Source of the DNA: Leisingera sp. ANG1
Lineage (GTDB): Bacteria > Pseudomonadota > Alphaproteobacteria > Rhodobacterales > Rhodobacteraceae
Length of the DNA stretch: 64,000 nt
NCBI RefSeq assembly: GCF_000203975.2
Contig: NZ_AFCF02000009.1
Location: 307,552-371,551, forward strand
Direction: 5' to 3'
Shown: positions 27,278 through 36,337 of the stretch, piece after piece
Layout of the letters: each line of letters opens with the position of its first letter
Position numbering within the stretch: position 1 is the stretch's first letter
Program-made: the position numbers and the translations under genes
Notes under the pieces: generated by a model
Database searches by the model: none
Told to the model about the DNA's origin: nothing
The model's input: the letters and a program-made list of their open reading frames with translations, nothing else

Positions 27278-27312
27278 GAGGGGGCGCTGCCCCCTCTGGG
27301 CCGGTCCGGCCC
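27278..27312 (+). terminator. tandem GC hairpins after hmgA
   Basis: GAGGGGGC-GCT-GCCCCCTC (27278-27296) and GGGCCG-GTC-CGGCCC (27298-27312) follow the hmgA stop directly. The 29-bp repeat copy comes next. No T-tract, so it could attenuate or protect the 3' end rather than stop transcription into fahA. Confidence 0.45.
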
Positions 27313-27315
27313 ATT

Positions 27316-27344
27316 CACCCCCGGAGTACTTCCGGAAAGATGAA
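27316..27344 (+). repeat. 29-bp dispersed intergenic repeat, copy C
   Basis: Begins CACCCCCGGAGTACTTCC and ends AGATGAA, matching the copy at 16473 at 22 of 29 positions. Lies between hmgA and fahA. Confidence 0.6.
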
Positions 27345-27376
27345 AAGGATCTTCGGATCCGGAAACTGGAGACACT

Positions 27377-28648
27377 ATGCCTCTGCTGAAATCCTGGGTG
27401 GCCTCGGCCAATGATGCGAACCACCCGTTCCCGCTGAACAACCTGCCTTACGGCGTTTTTTGGACACCTGAGAAAATTCAGACGCTCGAATGGGACACCC
27501 CTCGCTGTGGTGTGGCCATTGGAGACATGATCCTTGATGTGACCGCTCTCGAAGGCGAGTATTTTGAATATGGCGACCCAGTTTTCGATGCCGGGTGCTG
27601 GAACGGTTTCATGGAATTAGGCTCCGACATCTGGGCTGAATTCCGCGATAAACTTACGGAAATGCTCAAAGAAGGGTCAGCTTACCAAGCTGAGATTGAG
27701 CCTCACCTGTACCCAATCGCAGATGCCCAGATGGAACTGCCATTTGCGGTCAGCGAATACACCGACTTCTACGCCGGCAAAAACCACGCCTTTAACGTCG
27801 GGACCATGTTCCGAGGCCCGGAAAACGCGCTACCGCCAAACTGGCTGCATATCCCGATCGGCTATAACGGGCGCGCGTCGTCTGTTGTCGTCTCCGGCAC
27901 TGATGTGCGCCGCCCCTGGGGCCAGCTGAAAGGCCCGAACGATGACAAGCCGCGGTGGGCACCCTGCGCGCGTTTCGATATCGAGCTGGAGATGGGCGCC
28001 ATTGTCGGCACGCCCTCCGACGGACCGATCACCGTGCAGGAAGCGGATGACAACATCTTTGGCTATGTGCTGCTGAACGACTGGTCGGCGCGTGACATCC
28101 AGGCCTGGGAATACCAGCCGCTGGGACCGTTCCAGGCCAAGGCCACGGCCAACACGATCTCTCCCTGGATCGTGACCAAGCCGGCGCTGGAACCGTTCCG
28201 CTGCGACACGCCGGAACGCGAAGTGGAGCTGCTGGACCACCTGAAGGACTGCGGCCCGATGCTCTATGACATCGACCTCGAAGTGACCCTGGCGCCGGAA
28301 GGCAAGGCGGCGACCACCATCGCGCGGACCAACTACAAGGAGATGTACTACTCCGCCGCGCAGCAGCTTGCGCATCACACCACCTCGGGCTGCCCGATGA
28401 ACGCAGGCGACCTCTTGGGCTCCGGCACCATCTCTGGCCCCGTCAAGGAAAGCCGCGGCTCGCTGCTGGAACTCAGCTGGGGCGGCAAGGAGCCGCTGAC
28501 GCTGGACACCGGCGAGGAGCGCTCCTTCATCGCTGATGGCGACACGCTGACCCTGAAAGGCGCGGCCAAGGGCGATGGCTACACCATCGGCTTCGGCGAC
28601 TGCACCGGCACCGTGCTGCCTGCACTCGAAGACCCCTACGCAAGATAA
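27377..28648 (+). CDS. fahA: fumarylacetoacetase
   Basis: Last enzyme of the homogentisate route; hydrolyses fumarylacetoacetate to fumarate and acetoacetate. The 423 residues have the N-terminal FAA domain (HPFPLNNLPYGVF) and the catalytic domain with DFYAGKNHAFNVG and GYVLLNDWSARDIQ; the hydrolase metal/His positions appear present. Codon use changes inside the gene. Roughly 27440-27860 is clearly less GC-rich at third positions (ATT, TTT, even a TTA leucine) than the rest, suggesting a recombined 5' part. It is 11 bp upstream of the MBL gene. Confidence 0.97.
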   Translation: MPLLKSWVASANDANHPFPLNNLPYGVFWTPEKIQTLEWDTPRCGVAIGDMILDVTALEGEYFEYGDPVFDAGCWNGFMELGSDIWAEFRDKLTEMLKEGSAYQAEIEPHLYPIADAQMELPFAVSEYTDFYAGKNHAFNVGTMFRGPENALPPNWLHIPIGYNGRASSVVVSGTDVRRPWGQLKGPNDDKPRWAPCARFDIELEMGAIVGTPSDGPITVQEADDNIFGYVLLNDWSARDIQAWEYQPLGPFQAKATANTISPWIVTKPALEPFRCDTPEREVELLDHLKDCGPMLYDIDLEVTLAPEGKAATTIARTNYKEMYYSAAQQLAHHTTSGCPMNAGDLLGSGTISGPVKESRGSLLELSWGGKEPLTLDTGEERSFIADGDTLTLKGAAKGDGYTIGFGDCTGTVLPALEDPYAR

Positions 28649-28659
28649 GGAAGACCACC

Positions 28660-29610
28660 ATGGCAAAAGCTTTTGCGTCCCAAGGGGACCTGACCGAAAA
28701 GAAGATCACCTTTGATGAGATCGGCGAAGGGCTCTATGCCTTCACCGCCGAGGGCGACCCGAACTCCGGCGTGATCATCGGCGATGACAGCGTCATGATC
28801 GTCGAGGCGCAGGCCACCCCGCGGCTGGCGAACAAGGTGATAGAATGCGTGCGTTCGGTCACCGACAAGCCGATCACCCATGTGGTTCTGACCCATTACC
28901 ACGCTGTGCGGGTGCTGGGCGCCAGCGCGTTCGGCGCGCAGCAAGTGATCATGTCAAATGCCGCATACAACATGGTGCTGGAGCGCGGGCAGGAAGATTG
29001 GGACAGCGAGTTCCAGCGTTTCCCGCGCCTGTTTGAAGGCCACGAAAGCATCCCGGGGCTGACCTACCCCACCACAACCTTCACCGATCAGATGACTGTC
29101 TTCCTCGGCAACCGCCGGGTCGACATCAAACAGATCGGCCGCGCCCACACTGCCGGCGACGCTGTCATTCATGTGCCGGACCAGAACGTGATGTTCACCG
29201 GCGATATCGTCGAATACCACTCGGCCTGCTACTGCGGAGACGGGCATTTCGCCGATTGGGGCCAGACGCTCGACAACATCAAAGCCTATGACGTGGACGC
29301 GATTGCCCCGGGCCGCGGCGATGCGCTGGTCGGCAAGGAGATGGTCAATGCCGCCATCGAGAACACCCGCGACTTCGTCGAAAGCACCTACCGCCCGGTT
29401 CAGCGCATCGCTGCACGCGGCGGTTCGCTGAAAGAAGCCTGGGATGCTGTGCGCGCGGAATGCGATCCGAAGTTCGCGGATTACGCAATCTACGAGCATT
29501 GCCTGCCCTTCAACGTCGCCCGCGCCTATGACGAGGCCCGCGGCATTGCGCATCCCCGCATCTGGACCGCCCAGCGCGATCTGGAGATGTGGGAGGCCCT
29601 GCAGGGGTGA
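28660..29610 (+). CDS. metallo-beta-lactamase-fold protein with altered metal motif
   Basis: MBL-fold protein of 316 residues (VIIGDDSVMIVEAQATP, IGRAHTAGDAVIHVP, MFTGDIVEYHSA). The first metal motif, usually HxHxDH, reads H79-Y-H81-A-V83-R84, so the aspartate and third histidine are replaced. The His in RAHTAGD and the Asp in FTGDI are present. It may bind a single metal or act differently from standard hydrolases. It follows fahA by 11 bp and should be in the same transcript. A strong hairpin follows at 29622. Confidence 0.82.
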   Translation: MAKAFASQGDLTEKKITFDEIGEGLYAFTAEGDPNSGVIIGDDSVMIVEAQATPRLANKVIECVRSVTDKPITHVVLTHYHAVRVLGASAFGAQQVIMSNAAYNMVLERGQEDWDSEFQRFPRLFEGHESIPGLTYPTTTFTDQMTVFLGNRRVDIKQIGRAHTAGDAVIHVPDQNVMFTGDIVEYHSACYCGDGHFADWGQTLDNIKAYDVDAIAPGRGDALVGKEMVNAAIENTRDFVESTYRPVQRIAARGGSLKEAWDAVRAECDPKFADYAIYEHCLPFNVARAYDEARGIAHPRIWTAQRDLEMWEALQG

Positions 29611-29621
29611 GGCCCGTCCTG

Positions 29622-29644
29622 GAAACTGTCCGGGGGACAGTTTC
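29622..29644. terminator. hairpin after the MBL-fold gene
   Basis: GAAACTGTCC-GGG-GGACAGTTTC, a perfect 10-bp stem with a 3-nt loop, 11 bp after the stop; flanking CCT/AGG extends it with one bulge. There is no T-tract. It separates hmgA-fahA-MBL from the monooxygenase genes. Confidence 0.6.
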
Positions 29645-29810
29645 AGGGCCGAACGGGCGGAGCCCAGGCAAATTTGCAACCGGGGCGGTTTGATCCAGAT
29701 CGTATCGCCCCGGCAGAACCTGTGAGACGCTAGACCATCCTCCCGGCGTGCCCATGCCGGGAAGCGGTGAAGCTGTGCCTGACGGCACCCGGAAATTGGG
29801 AGGAGACCTG

Positions 29811-31421
29811 ATGAACAAGATCTTTGAAGTCCCGTTGTACCCCTACGCGCGCCATGCGGATCAGGATGCTCCTGCGCCCGTGCGCCGCAAGGTAGTGGTG
29901 ATCGGGGCAGGCCCCATCGGCCTGGCTACCGCCATCGACCTGGCGCAGCAGGGCACCGAAGTGGTGGTGCTGGATGACAACGACAAGGTGAGCTTCGGCT
30001 CCCGCGCCATCTGCTTTGCCAAACGGCCCCTGGAAATCCTCGACCGGCTCGGCTGCGGCCAGCCCATGGTGGACAAGGGCGTGCAGTGGAACGTCGGCAA
30101 GGTGTTCTTTGACGACCGTCAGGTCTATGACTTCAACCTGCTGCCGGAGGAAGGCCACAAGCGCCCTGCCTTCATCAATCTGCAGCAGTATTATTTCGAA
30201 GAATATCTGGTGAACCGGGTCCGCGAACTGCAAGAGCAGGGCGCGCCGATTGAGATCCGCGGCCGCAACAAAGTCTCGGCCATCGGCACCCATCCCAGCC
30301 ATGTGACGCTGGAAGTCGACACACCCGAAGGCCCCTACAACCTGGAAGCCGACTGGCTGATCGCCTGCGACGGCGCCGGCTCCCCCACCCGGCAGATGCT
30401 GGGGTTGGATTTCGTCGGCCGGGTGTTTGAGGACAACTTCCTGATCGCCGATGTGATCATGGAGGCGGACTTCCCGACCGAGCGCTGGTTCTGGTTTGAC
30501 CCGCCCTTCAACAAGGGCCAGTCGGCCCTGCTGCACAAGCAGCCCGATGGCGTCTGGCGGATCGACCTGCAGCTGGGCTGGGACATTGACAAGGAGCGCG
30601 AGAAGCGCCCCGAAAACGTGATCCCGCGTCTGCAAGCCATGCTGGGCGAAGACGTGAAGTTTGAGCTGGAATGGGTCTCGATCTACACCTTCCAGTGCCG
30701 CCGGATGGAGCAGTTCCGCCATGGCCGGGTTCTGTTCGCGGGCGATGCCGCGCACCAAGTCTCCCCGTTCGGCGCCCGCGGTGCCAACTCCGGCCTGCAG
30801 GACACCGACAACCTGTGCTGGAAGCTGCAGCTGGTGATGGACGGCACCGCACCGGAAAGCCTGCTGGACAGCTATGACATCGAACGCATCCATGGCGCGG
30901 ATGAGAACATCCTGAACTCCTCGCGCTCCACCGATTTCATCACCCCCAAGTCGGAGATGAGCCGGGTGCTGCGCGACGCAGTTCTGGATCTGTCCGAACA
31001 GTATGAATTCGCGCGTCCCTTGGTGAACTCCGGCCGCCTGTCGGTGCCCTGCACCTATGACGGCTCGCCGCTGAACTCAGCCGATGCGCTGAACGGGCCG
31101 GAGCGCACCCGCCCCGGCTCCCCCTGCCCCGACGTGCCGCTGGCCGACGGGTTCCTGCTGGACAAGCTGGGAGACAGGTTCACCCTGCTGACCATCGACG
31201 CCGACGCCCCAGATGAAATTGAGGAATCCGGCATCAAGGTCACCCGGCTGGCGCTTTCTATCAAGGATGACAAGACGCTGGCGCTGAAGGACCGTTACCT
31301 CGGCAGCGCCGAAAGCGGCGTCTACCTGATCCGCCCGGACCAGCATGTGGCCGCCCGCCGCCCCGGCTTCGACGAAAACCAGTTCCGGCACGCGATCCGC
31401 CGGGCCATCGGCAAGGAGTGA
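29811..31421 (+). CDS. FAD-dependent aromatic-ring monooxygenase
   Basis: Group A flavoprotein hydroxylase of 536 residues. Motifs are the Rossmann GAGPIG (32-37), the DG motif ACDGAGSPTRQ, and the GD motif LFAGDAAHQVSPFGARG; a thioredoxin-like C-terminal part follows. GGGAGGAG precedes the ATG at 29811. It is related to MhpA/PobA-type hydroxylases. In this context it may hydroxylate an aromatic acid toward homogentisate (for example a hydroxyphenylacetate), but the substrate cannot be read from sequence. It overlaps or nearly abuts the DUF2783 gene (5-bp gap). Confidence 0.88.
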   Translation: MNKIFEVPLYPYARHADQDAPAPVRRKVVVIGAGPIGLATAIDLAQQGTEVVVLDDNDKVSFGSRAICFAKRPLEILDRLGCGQPMVDKGVQWNVGKVFFDDRQVYDFNLLPEEGHKRPAFINLQQYYFEEYLVNRVRELQEQGAPIEIRGRNKVSAIGTHPSHVTLEVDTPEGPYNLEADWLIACDGAGSPTRQMLGLDFVGRVFEDNFLIADVIMEADFPTERWFWFDPPFNKGQSALLHKQPDGVWRIDLQLGWDIDKEREKRPENVIPRLQAMLGEDVKFELEWVSIYTFQCRRMEQFRHGRVLFAGDAAHQVSPFGARGANSGLQDTDNLCWKLQLVMDGTAPESLLDSYDIERIHGADENILNSSRSTDFITPKSEMSRVLRDAVLDLSEQYEFARPLVNSGRLSVPCTYDGSPLNSADALNGPERTRPGSPCPDVPLADGFLLDKLGDRFTLLTIDADAPDEIEESGIKVTRLALSIKDDKTLALKDRYLGSAESGVYLIRPDQHVAARRPGFDENQFRHAIRRAIGKE

Positions 31422-31426
31422 TCAAG

Positions 31427-31642
31427 ATGACCGAAGACCAACTGATCCTGACCGCCAACCTCGAGCGCGCCGACGACTTCTATGCCGACCTGCTGGCCGC
31501 GCATGAGGATCTAAGCAAAGACGAGAGCGATGCGCTGAACGCGCGTTTGGTGCTGGTGCTGGCAAATCACATCGGGAAACGCGCGATCCTGAAACAGGCG
31601 CTGGCCGCTGCCGCGCTGAAAACCGGGGAGGACTCCGCTTGA
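31427..31642 (+). CDS. DUF2783-family small protein
   Basis: Mostly helical 71-residue protein (LERADDFYADLLAAHEDLSKDESDALNARLVLVL pattern, described not quoted in full; ends KTGEDSA). It starts at ATG 31427 with AGGAG 7 nt upstream; the GTG at 31418 is an alternative. Its stop overlaps the start of the VOC gene. The family often accompanies flavoprotein hydroxylases in such clusters. Role unknown, possibly an accessory subunit. Confidence 0.8.
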   Translation: MTEDQLILTANLERADDFYADLLAAHEDLSKDESDALNARLVLVLANHIGKRAILKQALAAAALKTGEDSA

Positions 31643-32181
31643 AAATCGAACAGATCCACCACGTCGCCTACCGCTGCAAGGACGCCAAGCAGACGGTGGA
31701 GTGGTACAACAAGATGCTGAACATGGACTTTGTCCTGGCCATTGCCGAGGACCATGTTCCTTCCACCCACGAACCCGATCCCTACATGCATATCTTCATG
31801 GATGCAGGCAACGGCAACGTCCTGGCCTTCTTCGAACTGCCGACCAAGCCGGAGATGGACCGCGACCGCAACACACCGGTCTGGGTGCAGCACATCGCCT
31901 TCAAGGTGAAGGACCGCGAAACCCTGATCCAGTTCAAAGAGCATCTGGAGGCCAACGGCGTCGAGGTGCTGGGCGTCACCGACCACTCGATCTTCCACTC
32001 GATCTATTTCTTCGATCCGAACGGCCACCGGGTGGAGCTGGCCTGCCCCGACCCGGAGGAAGAGGCGCTGCTGCAAAAGCTCGACTCGGTGAAATGGGAA
32101 ATGCTGGAGGAATGGTCCAAGACCAAGAAGGCACCCAAACATGCCGAATGGCTGCACGCCAAGGAATTGAACAAGGCCTGA
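31639..32181 (+). CDS. VOC-fold dioxygenase/glyoxalase-like protein
   Basis: Vicinal-oxygen-chelate protein of 180 residues. Candidate metal ligands are the His of KIEQIHHVAY, the His of VWVQHIAFKV and the Glu of GHRVEL. It begins with TTG at 31639, overlapping the DUF2783 stop (TTGA), so translation is coupled. Two beta-alpha-beta-beta-beta modules fill residues 1-140, with a charged helical tail. It may be a ring-cleavage or isomerase-type enzyme for the product of the adjacent monooxygenase; this is inference. Confidence 0.83.
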   Translation: MKIEQIHHVAYRCKDAKQTVEWYNKMLNMDFVLAIAEDHVPSTHEPDPYMHIFMDAGNGNVLAFFELPTKPEMDRDRNTPVWVQHIAFKVKDRETLIQFKEHLEANGVEVLGVTDHSIFHSIYFFDPNGHRVELACPDPEEEALLQKLDSVKWEMLEEWSKTKKAPKHAEWLHAKELNKA

Positions 32182-32196
32182 TAGACTCAAGCAGCC

Positions 32197-32219
32197 AAGG
32201 CAGCCCGGCGGGCTGCCTT
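32197..32219 (+). terminator. hairpin between VOC gene and maiA
   Basis: AAGGCAGCCC-GGC-GGGCTGCCTT, a 10-bp stem 15 bp after the VOC stop, without a strong T-run. maiA starts 20 bp later and could be reached by read-through. Confidence 0.6.
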
Positions 32220-32239
32220 CTCAGCACGGGAGACCGCCG

Positions 32240-32872
32240 ATGGGCAGCACGATCCTTTATGACTACTGGCGCTCATCAGCCAGCTACCGGCTGCGCATCG
32301 CGCTGAACATGGCCGGGATCAGCTACACTTCGGTGCCGGTTGACCTGGTCAAGGGCGAACACAAGAGCCCGGAACATCTGGCCCGCAATCCGCAAGGGTT
32401 CGTGCCAGTGCTGGAGATCGACGGGCTGCGCCTCACTCAGTCGCTGGCGATCCTTGACTACCTGGATGAGACCCGCAGCCTTGGCCTGCTGCCCGCAGAC
32501 CCCGGCCAGCGTGCCAGGGCACGGGCACTGGCGCATTCCGTCGCGGTGGATGTGCATCCGGTCTGCAACCTGCAGGTTGCGAAACACGCCACAGCCCTCA
32601 GCAGCGGCGCGGACGACATGCCCAAGGCCTGGATGCAGCAGTTCATCCGCCCCGGTCTGCAGGCGTTTGAAACCCTGCTGGAGGGCTTCAGCCAAGCGCC
32701 TTACTGCACCGGCGATGCTCCGGGGCTGGCCGACATCTGCCTGATGCCGCAGCTTTACAACGCCCGCCGCTGGGAAGCTGATTTCTCGGACCTGCCGCGG
32801 ATCTGCGCAGTGGAGGCGGCCTGCGCCGCCCACCCTGCCTTTGCTGCAGCCAGCCCGGCCCCGCCAAGCTGA
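32240..32872 (+). CDS. maiA: maleylacetoacetate isomerase (zeta-class GST)
   Basis: Glutathione-dependent cis-trans isomerase converting maleylacetoacetate to fumarylacetoacetate, between HmgA and FahA in the pathway. The 210-residue protein has the zeta-class motif SSASYR near residue 12 followed by LRIALNMAGI, and the NPQGFVPVLEIDG and LTQSLAILDYLDE segments of the thioredoxin-like domain. It completes the homogentisate cluster. Confidence 0.95.
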   Translation: MGSTILYDYWRSSASYRLRIALNMAGISYTSVPVDLVKGEHKSPEHLARNPQGFVPVLEIDGLRLTQSLAILDYLDETRSLGLLPADPGQRARARALAHSVAVDVHPVCNLQVAKHATALSSGADDMPKAWMQQFIRPGLQAFETLLEGFSQAPYCTGDAPGLADICLMPQLYNARRWEADFSDLPRICAVEAACAAHPAFAAASPAPPS

Positions 32873-32894
32873 CCGGGCCAGGCGTTCTGCCGCA

Positions 32895-33620
32895 TCACAA
32901 GGAACGCAGCAGCACCTTGCTGGAATTCAGCGCCTGGGCGATCCGCTGGTAATGCAGCGCCACATCGCTGTTGCCCTCTGCCGAACGCAGCAGAACGGTT
33001 GTGGTGTCTTCCAGAATGGCCAGCGCCTTGGCGTTGGTTTCAGCCACACTTTCCTGCTTCACTGCCGCAACCGGGCGGCGCTTGGTCTCGCTGTCTGATG
33101 GCACAGTGATCTGCAGCCGGGGCTGTCTGTAGTCACGGTTCTGCCGGGACAGTTTGGCCAGTTCGTCGGAGGCCGTGACGAGCGCCTCACGTGCGGCCGC
33201 GTACTCACCCTGAGCAGGCAGATTTTTGACCAGCGCCTTCAGTTCCTTGGCCAAACAGTCCGTCCGGTAGGCGGTGCCAACAGCCTCGCAGGCTGCCGAT
33301 GCAGTGCTGATCTGGGCAACAACAGCAGTGGTGACAGAGTTTGTCACCGAGGCCGGGCCAACCGGGGCCGCGGTGCTGGTACTGGTGCTTGAGCTTCTGA
33401 CGCCATCCGCTTCCGCTGCATCGCCGCCGGCTTCCGCATCGCCGCCAAACTGGGAAGGCGACGGGGAGCCACGCACCTGTGCCTTGTGCACGTACACCGC
33501 AGCCTTTTCCTGCAATGCTGTCCGGCCAGTCACTGCGGCGGCTTCCGCCAGTGCCGGCGCAAGCAAAAGTGCGGCCGCCAGTGGCAATGTACAAACCGCC
33601 TTGTTTTTACTGCTGTTCAT
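32895..33620 (-). CDS. secreted cysteine-pair family protein, copy 1
   Basis: Unrecognised 241-residue exported protein: signal peptide (CTLPLAAALLLAPALAEA), a Gly/Ser/Thr-rich low-complexity stretch (50-95), then a helical domain. It shares two features with the genes at 46377 and 47576: Cys111 and Cys122, a C-x10-C pair with YRTDC, and a C-terminal block (TVLLRS...HYQRIAQALNSSKVLLRSL). This copy has the longest low-complexity part and ends at the shared block. It is convergent with maiA. Function unknown. Confidence 0.8.
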   Translation of the reverse strand: MNSSKNKAVCTLPLAAALLLAPALAEAAAVTGRTALQEKAAVYVHKAQVRGSPSPSQFGGDAEAGGDAAEADGVRSSSTSTSTAAPVGPASVTNSVTTAVVAQISTASAACEAVGTAYRTDCLAKELKALVKNLPAQGEYAAAREALVTASDELAKLSRQNRDYRQPRLQITVPSDSETKRRPVAAVKQESVAETNAKALAILEDTTTVLLRSAEGNSDVALHYQRIAQALNSSKVLLRSL

Positions 33621-33707
33621 TGAACCCTCTTAACTTTGCCCTGCAGATGCAGGGTTTCTTGCCGGTGTGCGCCCTCTGACAGAGAACCCAGCCCGAACCT
33701 TTTCGCA

Positions 33708-35843
33708 CTACATCCCCAAGGGACCGCCGGTAATTCCGATAATGTGATCCGAGGTCAACCCTGTAGCGTCGAGCAGAAGGATCTCGAAATCCAGCTCTGT
33801 TTCACTGCTGTCAATTGCGCCGATGTAAAGGCCGTCCGGGTGCTCATCAATGAACAGAGTGATGTCAAAGAACATGGCGCCATTGGCTGGTGTCAGTTCA
33901 AAATCGCCATCGTCGAGGGATATGCCGATATAGGCATCCCCTGAGGTGAGAGAGCTGAAGTCGATCTGATCCTGCGTATCGTCGAAGTCTGTGATCACGT
34001 CCAGGAAGTCGTCCCCGGCACTGGCGTCATCGAAACTGCTGAAGACAAACACATCAGCATCCGCACCGCCGCTGAGGATATCGGTTCCCACTCCGCCGGT
34101 CAGTGTATCGGCGCCGTCGCCCCCGGCCAGCACGTCATCGCCCGCGCCGCCATCAAGCTGATCCGCCCCGTCGCCGCCATCCAGCAGATCGCTGTCATCG
34201 CCGCCCTCCAGCGTGTCCTGGCCGGACTCGCCGGTCAGGATGTCCTGGCCTCCGCCGCCGCTCAGGCTGTCTGCTCCGGTTCCGCCGAACAGATCATCGT
34301 CCCCGTCATCCCCGAACAGCTGGTCATCGTCGCCGCTGCCATACAGGGTATCGTTTCCAGCCTTGCCGTACAGCATGTCATCGCCGTCGTCGCCGCGCAG
34401 CACGTCATTGCCGAAACCGCCCCGCAGCACGTCCTCGCCAAACCCGCCTTTCAGCGTGTCATCCCCCAAGTTGCCCCGCAGCGTGTCATCACCCTCGCCG
34501 CCTCTCAGCAGGTCGTTCCCGCCGCCACCGGCCAGTTCGTCGGCTTCTGCGTCGCCATCCAAGATGTCACTGCCGTCACCGCCTTCCAGCGTGTCCGCCC
34601 CGTCACCGCCCCCCAGCACATCGGCATCCTCACCGCCGTCAAGCGCGTCGTTACCCGCGCCGCCGCTCAGCGTGTCTGCGCCTTCGCCGCCTTCCAGCGT
34701 GTCAGCACCGTCATTGCCCTCCAGCACGTCGGCATCGTCACCGCCATCAAGCGCGTCGTTTCCTGCGCCACCGCTCAGCGTGTCTTCATCTTCTCCGCCC
34801 TCCAGCGTGTCAGCACCGTCGCCGCCCTCCAGCACGTCGTCGTCATCACCGCCATCAAGCGCGTCGTTGCCCGTACCGCCGCTCAGCGTGTCCTCACCTT
34901 CGCCGCCTCTGAGCAAATCATTCCCGCCGCCGCCGCTGAGGCTGTCGTCGCCGTCGTCACCGCTGAGGGTATCGGCGCTGCCGCCGCCAAACAGATCATC
35001 GCTGTCCCGCCCCCCGAAGAGGGTGTCGCTGCCGCTGCCGCCAGCCAGGGTGTCGGTGCCAAACCCTCCGTACAGGAGGTCCGCCCCGGATTCGCCGAAG
35101 ACCGCATCAGCACCGTCATTGCCGGAAAGAGTGTCATCCGACAGGCCGCCCTTCAGGGTGTCATCGCCAGTGCCGCCGCCAGCCACATCGGCGTCCTCAC
35201 CGCCCCACAAGGCATCCGCACCGTCACCGCCTGCCAGCGTGTCGGACGCATCACCGCCAAACAGCTGATCGCTGCCGGTTCCCCCGGTCAGGGAGTCAGC
35301 GCCGGTTCCGCCTGCCAGAGTGTCCGCACCTGAACCGCCGTTCAGCGTGTCTGCACCGCTGCCGCCGTACAGCTCATCACTGCCCGCGCCGCCATGCAAT
35401 GTATCCGCACCGCTATTGCCATTCAGCAGGTCATGGCCGCTGTTGCCCCAAAGCAGATCCGCACCGGTCAGACCGTTGAGAGTATCGTTCCCGTCGGATC
35501 CGTTGAATGTGTCGTTCCCGCCGTAAAACAGCGCAAGGAACTCGTCCGTGGTAATGTCAGGGTCTGAAACAACGCTGCTGGCTTCCAGTTCCAGACCTGT
35601 CACCTCATACACCAGTTCCGTGGTGCTGCCGGTCTGATACTGGTGGTAGGATTCGATTGTGCCGGTAACCGTGAAACTGTTGTCCGAGCCGACAATCATC
35701 TGGAATTCTGCACCCTGCGCCGACCTGTACTCTGCACGAAAGCCGTCCTCCCCGGTAAACAGGATGGTCTCGCCCGTGACAAAGAATTCGGCTTCGATTT
35801 CGGTGCCGATAGCAAAGGGTTCGTAAAATGTAATCGTCGCCAT
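33708..35843 (-). CDS. RTX-repeat calcium-binding secreted protein
   Basis: Type I secretion-like protein of 711 residues without N-terminal signal peptide. Residues 1-107 form a beta-rich domain. Residues about 108-594 hold roughly 50 nonapeptides of the GGxGxDxLx type that bind calcium in a beta-roll. The last 117 residues ([27 protein letters not shown]) look like the usual C-terminal secretion domain. No catalytic domain is seen, so a surface or matrix role is likely. No T1SS genes are nearby. A 108-bp higher-order repeat lies inside (see 34555-34890). Confidence 0.9.
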   Translation of the reverse strand: MATITFYEPFAIGTEIEAEFFVTGETILFTGEDGFRAEYRSAQGAEFQMIVGSDNSFTVTGTIESYHQYQTGSTTELVYEVTGLELEASSVVSDPDITTDEFLALFYGGNDTFNGSDGNDTLNGLTGADLLWGNSGHDLLNGNSGADTLHGGAGSDELYGGSGADTLNGGSGADTLAGGTGADSLTGGTGSDQLFGGDASDTLAGGDGADALWGGEDADVAGGGTGDDTLKGGLSDDTLSGNDGADAVFGESGADLLYGGFGTDTLAGGSGSDTLFGGRDSDDLFGGGSADTLSGDDGDDSLSGGGGNDLLRGGEGEDTLSGGTGNDALDGGDDDDVLEGGDGADTLEGGEDEDTLSGGAGNDALDGGDDADVLEGNDGADTLEGGEGADTLSGGAGNDALDGGEDADVLGGGDGADTLEGGDGSDILDGDAEADELAGGGGNDLLRGGEGDDTLRGNLGDDTLKGGFGEDVLRGGFGNDVLRGDDGDDMLYGKAGNDTLYGSGDDDQLFGDDGDDDLFGGTGADSLSGGGGQDILTGESGQDTLEGGDDSDLLDGGDGADQLDGGAGDDVLAGGDGADTLTGGVGTDILSGGADADVFVFSSFDDASAGDDFLDVITDFDDTQDQIDFSSLTSGDAYIGISLDDGDFELTPANGAMFFDITLFIDEHPDGLYIGAIDSSETELDFEILLLDATGLTSDHIIGITGGPLGM
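34555..34890 (-). repeat. 108-bp tandem higher-order repeat inside the RTX gene
   Basis: The segment AAGCGCGTCG recurs at 34641, 34749 and 34857, exactly 108 bp apart. Each unit encodes 36 residues, i.e. four nonapeptides (NDALDGG..., DVLEG..., DTLEGG..., DTLSGG...). Units are nearly identical, pointing to recent expansion. Confidence 0.85.
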
Positions 35844-36289
35844 CGCGGCCTCATCAAGAAAAATGCAGATGTTTCGCTTGTGCCCGGGTCAAATTCCCGG
35901 CTCACCGGGGCTTTGCCTTTAAAAGGAATCTGACGGCAGGTCTCCAACCGCTCCGGGAAAATTTATCTCAGTTCTCCAGCGCTCTCCAGACCGCCTCGCC
36001 AGCTGAAGCCTTCCTGCAAGCATTAGATACAAAAATGGCACGCGGGGCCAGAGGCTCCGCCGCGCGTCCTGTTTCCCGCATGGCCTGCCGCAAACACCGG
36101 ATGCGCTGCAAAAGGCAGCCTGGTGGCACGTCCAGGGATCAGCAAGACCGGCAGAACGCTCCGCGCCCGAAGCCCAATGAACGGCACAGATCCCGGCAGA
36201 TTCGGCGGCTCGCAACTTTGCAGCAGCAGCTTCCTGCGCATTCCGGATACTGCAGGCCGCCAGTTCAATGGCTCTGTATTCAATAAAAA
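35844..36289. other. intergenic region without recognisable gene
   Basis: About 450 bp upstream of the RTX gene and downstream of the substrate-binding protein. It should contain the RTX promoter. Several short frames exist on both strands, but none has a convincing ribosome site or protein-like composition. Nothing else recognised. Confidence 0.5.
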
Positions 36290-36318
36290 CGGCGGGCGCC
36301 CGGAGAGAGCGCCCGCCG
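36290..36318 (-). terminator. intrinsic terminator of the substrate-binding protein gene
   Basis: A 10-bp stem (36290-36299 with 36309-36318); on the minus strand it is followed by TTTTTATTG. It lies 19 bp past the stop of the minus-strand gene. Confidence 0.85.
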
Positions 36319-36337
36319 CAGTATTCGGGAGATCAGC

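Noticed and set aside
34103-35526. Long plus-strand frames and regular repeats that could suggest a CRISPR array or Pro/Ser-rich protein
   Set aside because: They are the antisense of RTX nonapeptide coding repeats. Units have no constant repeat and unique spacer pattern.
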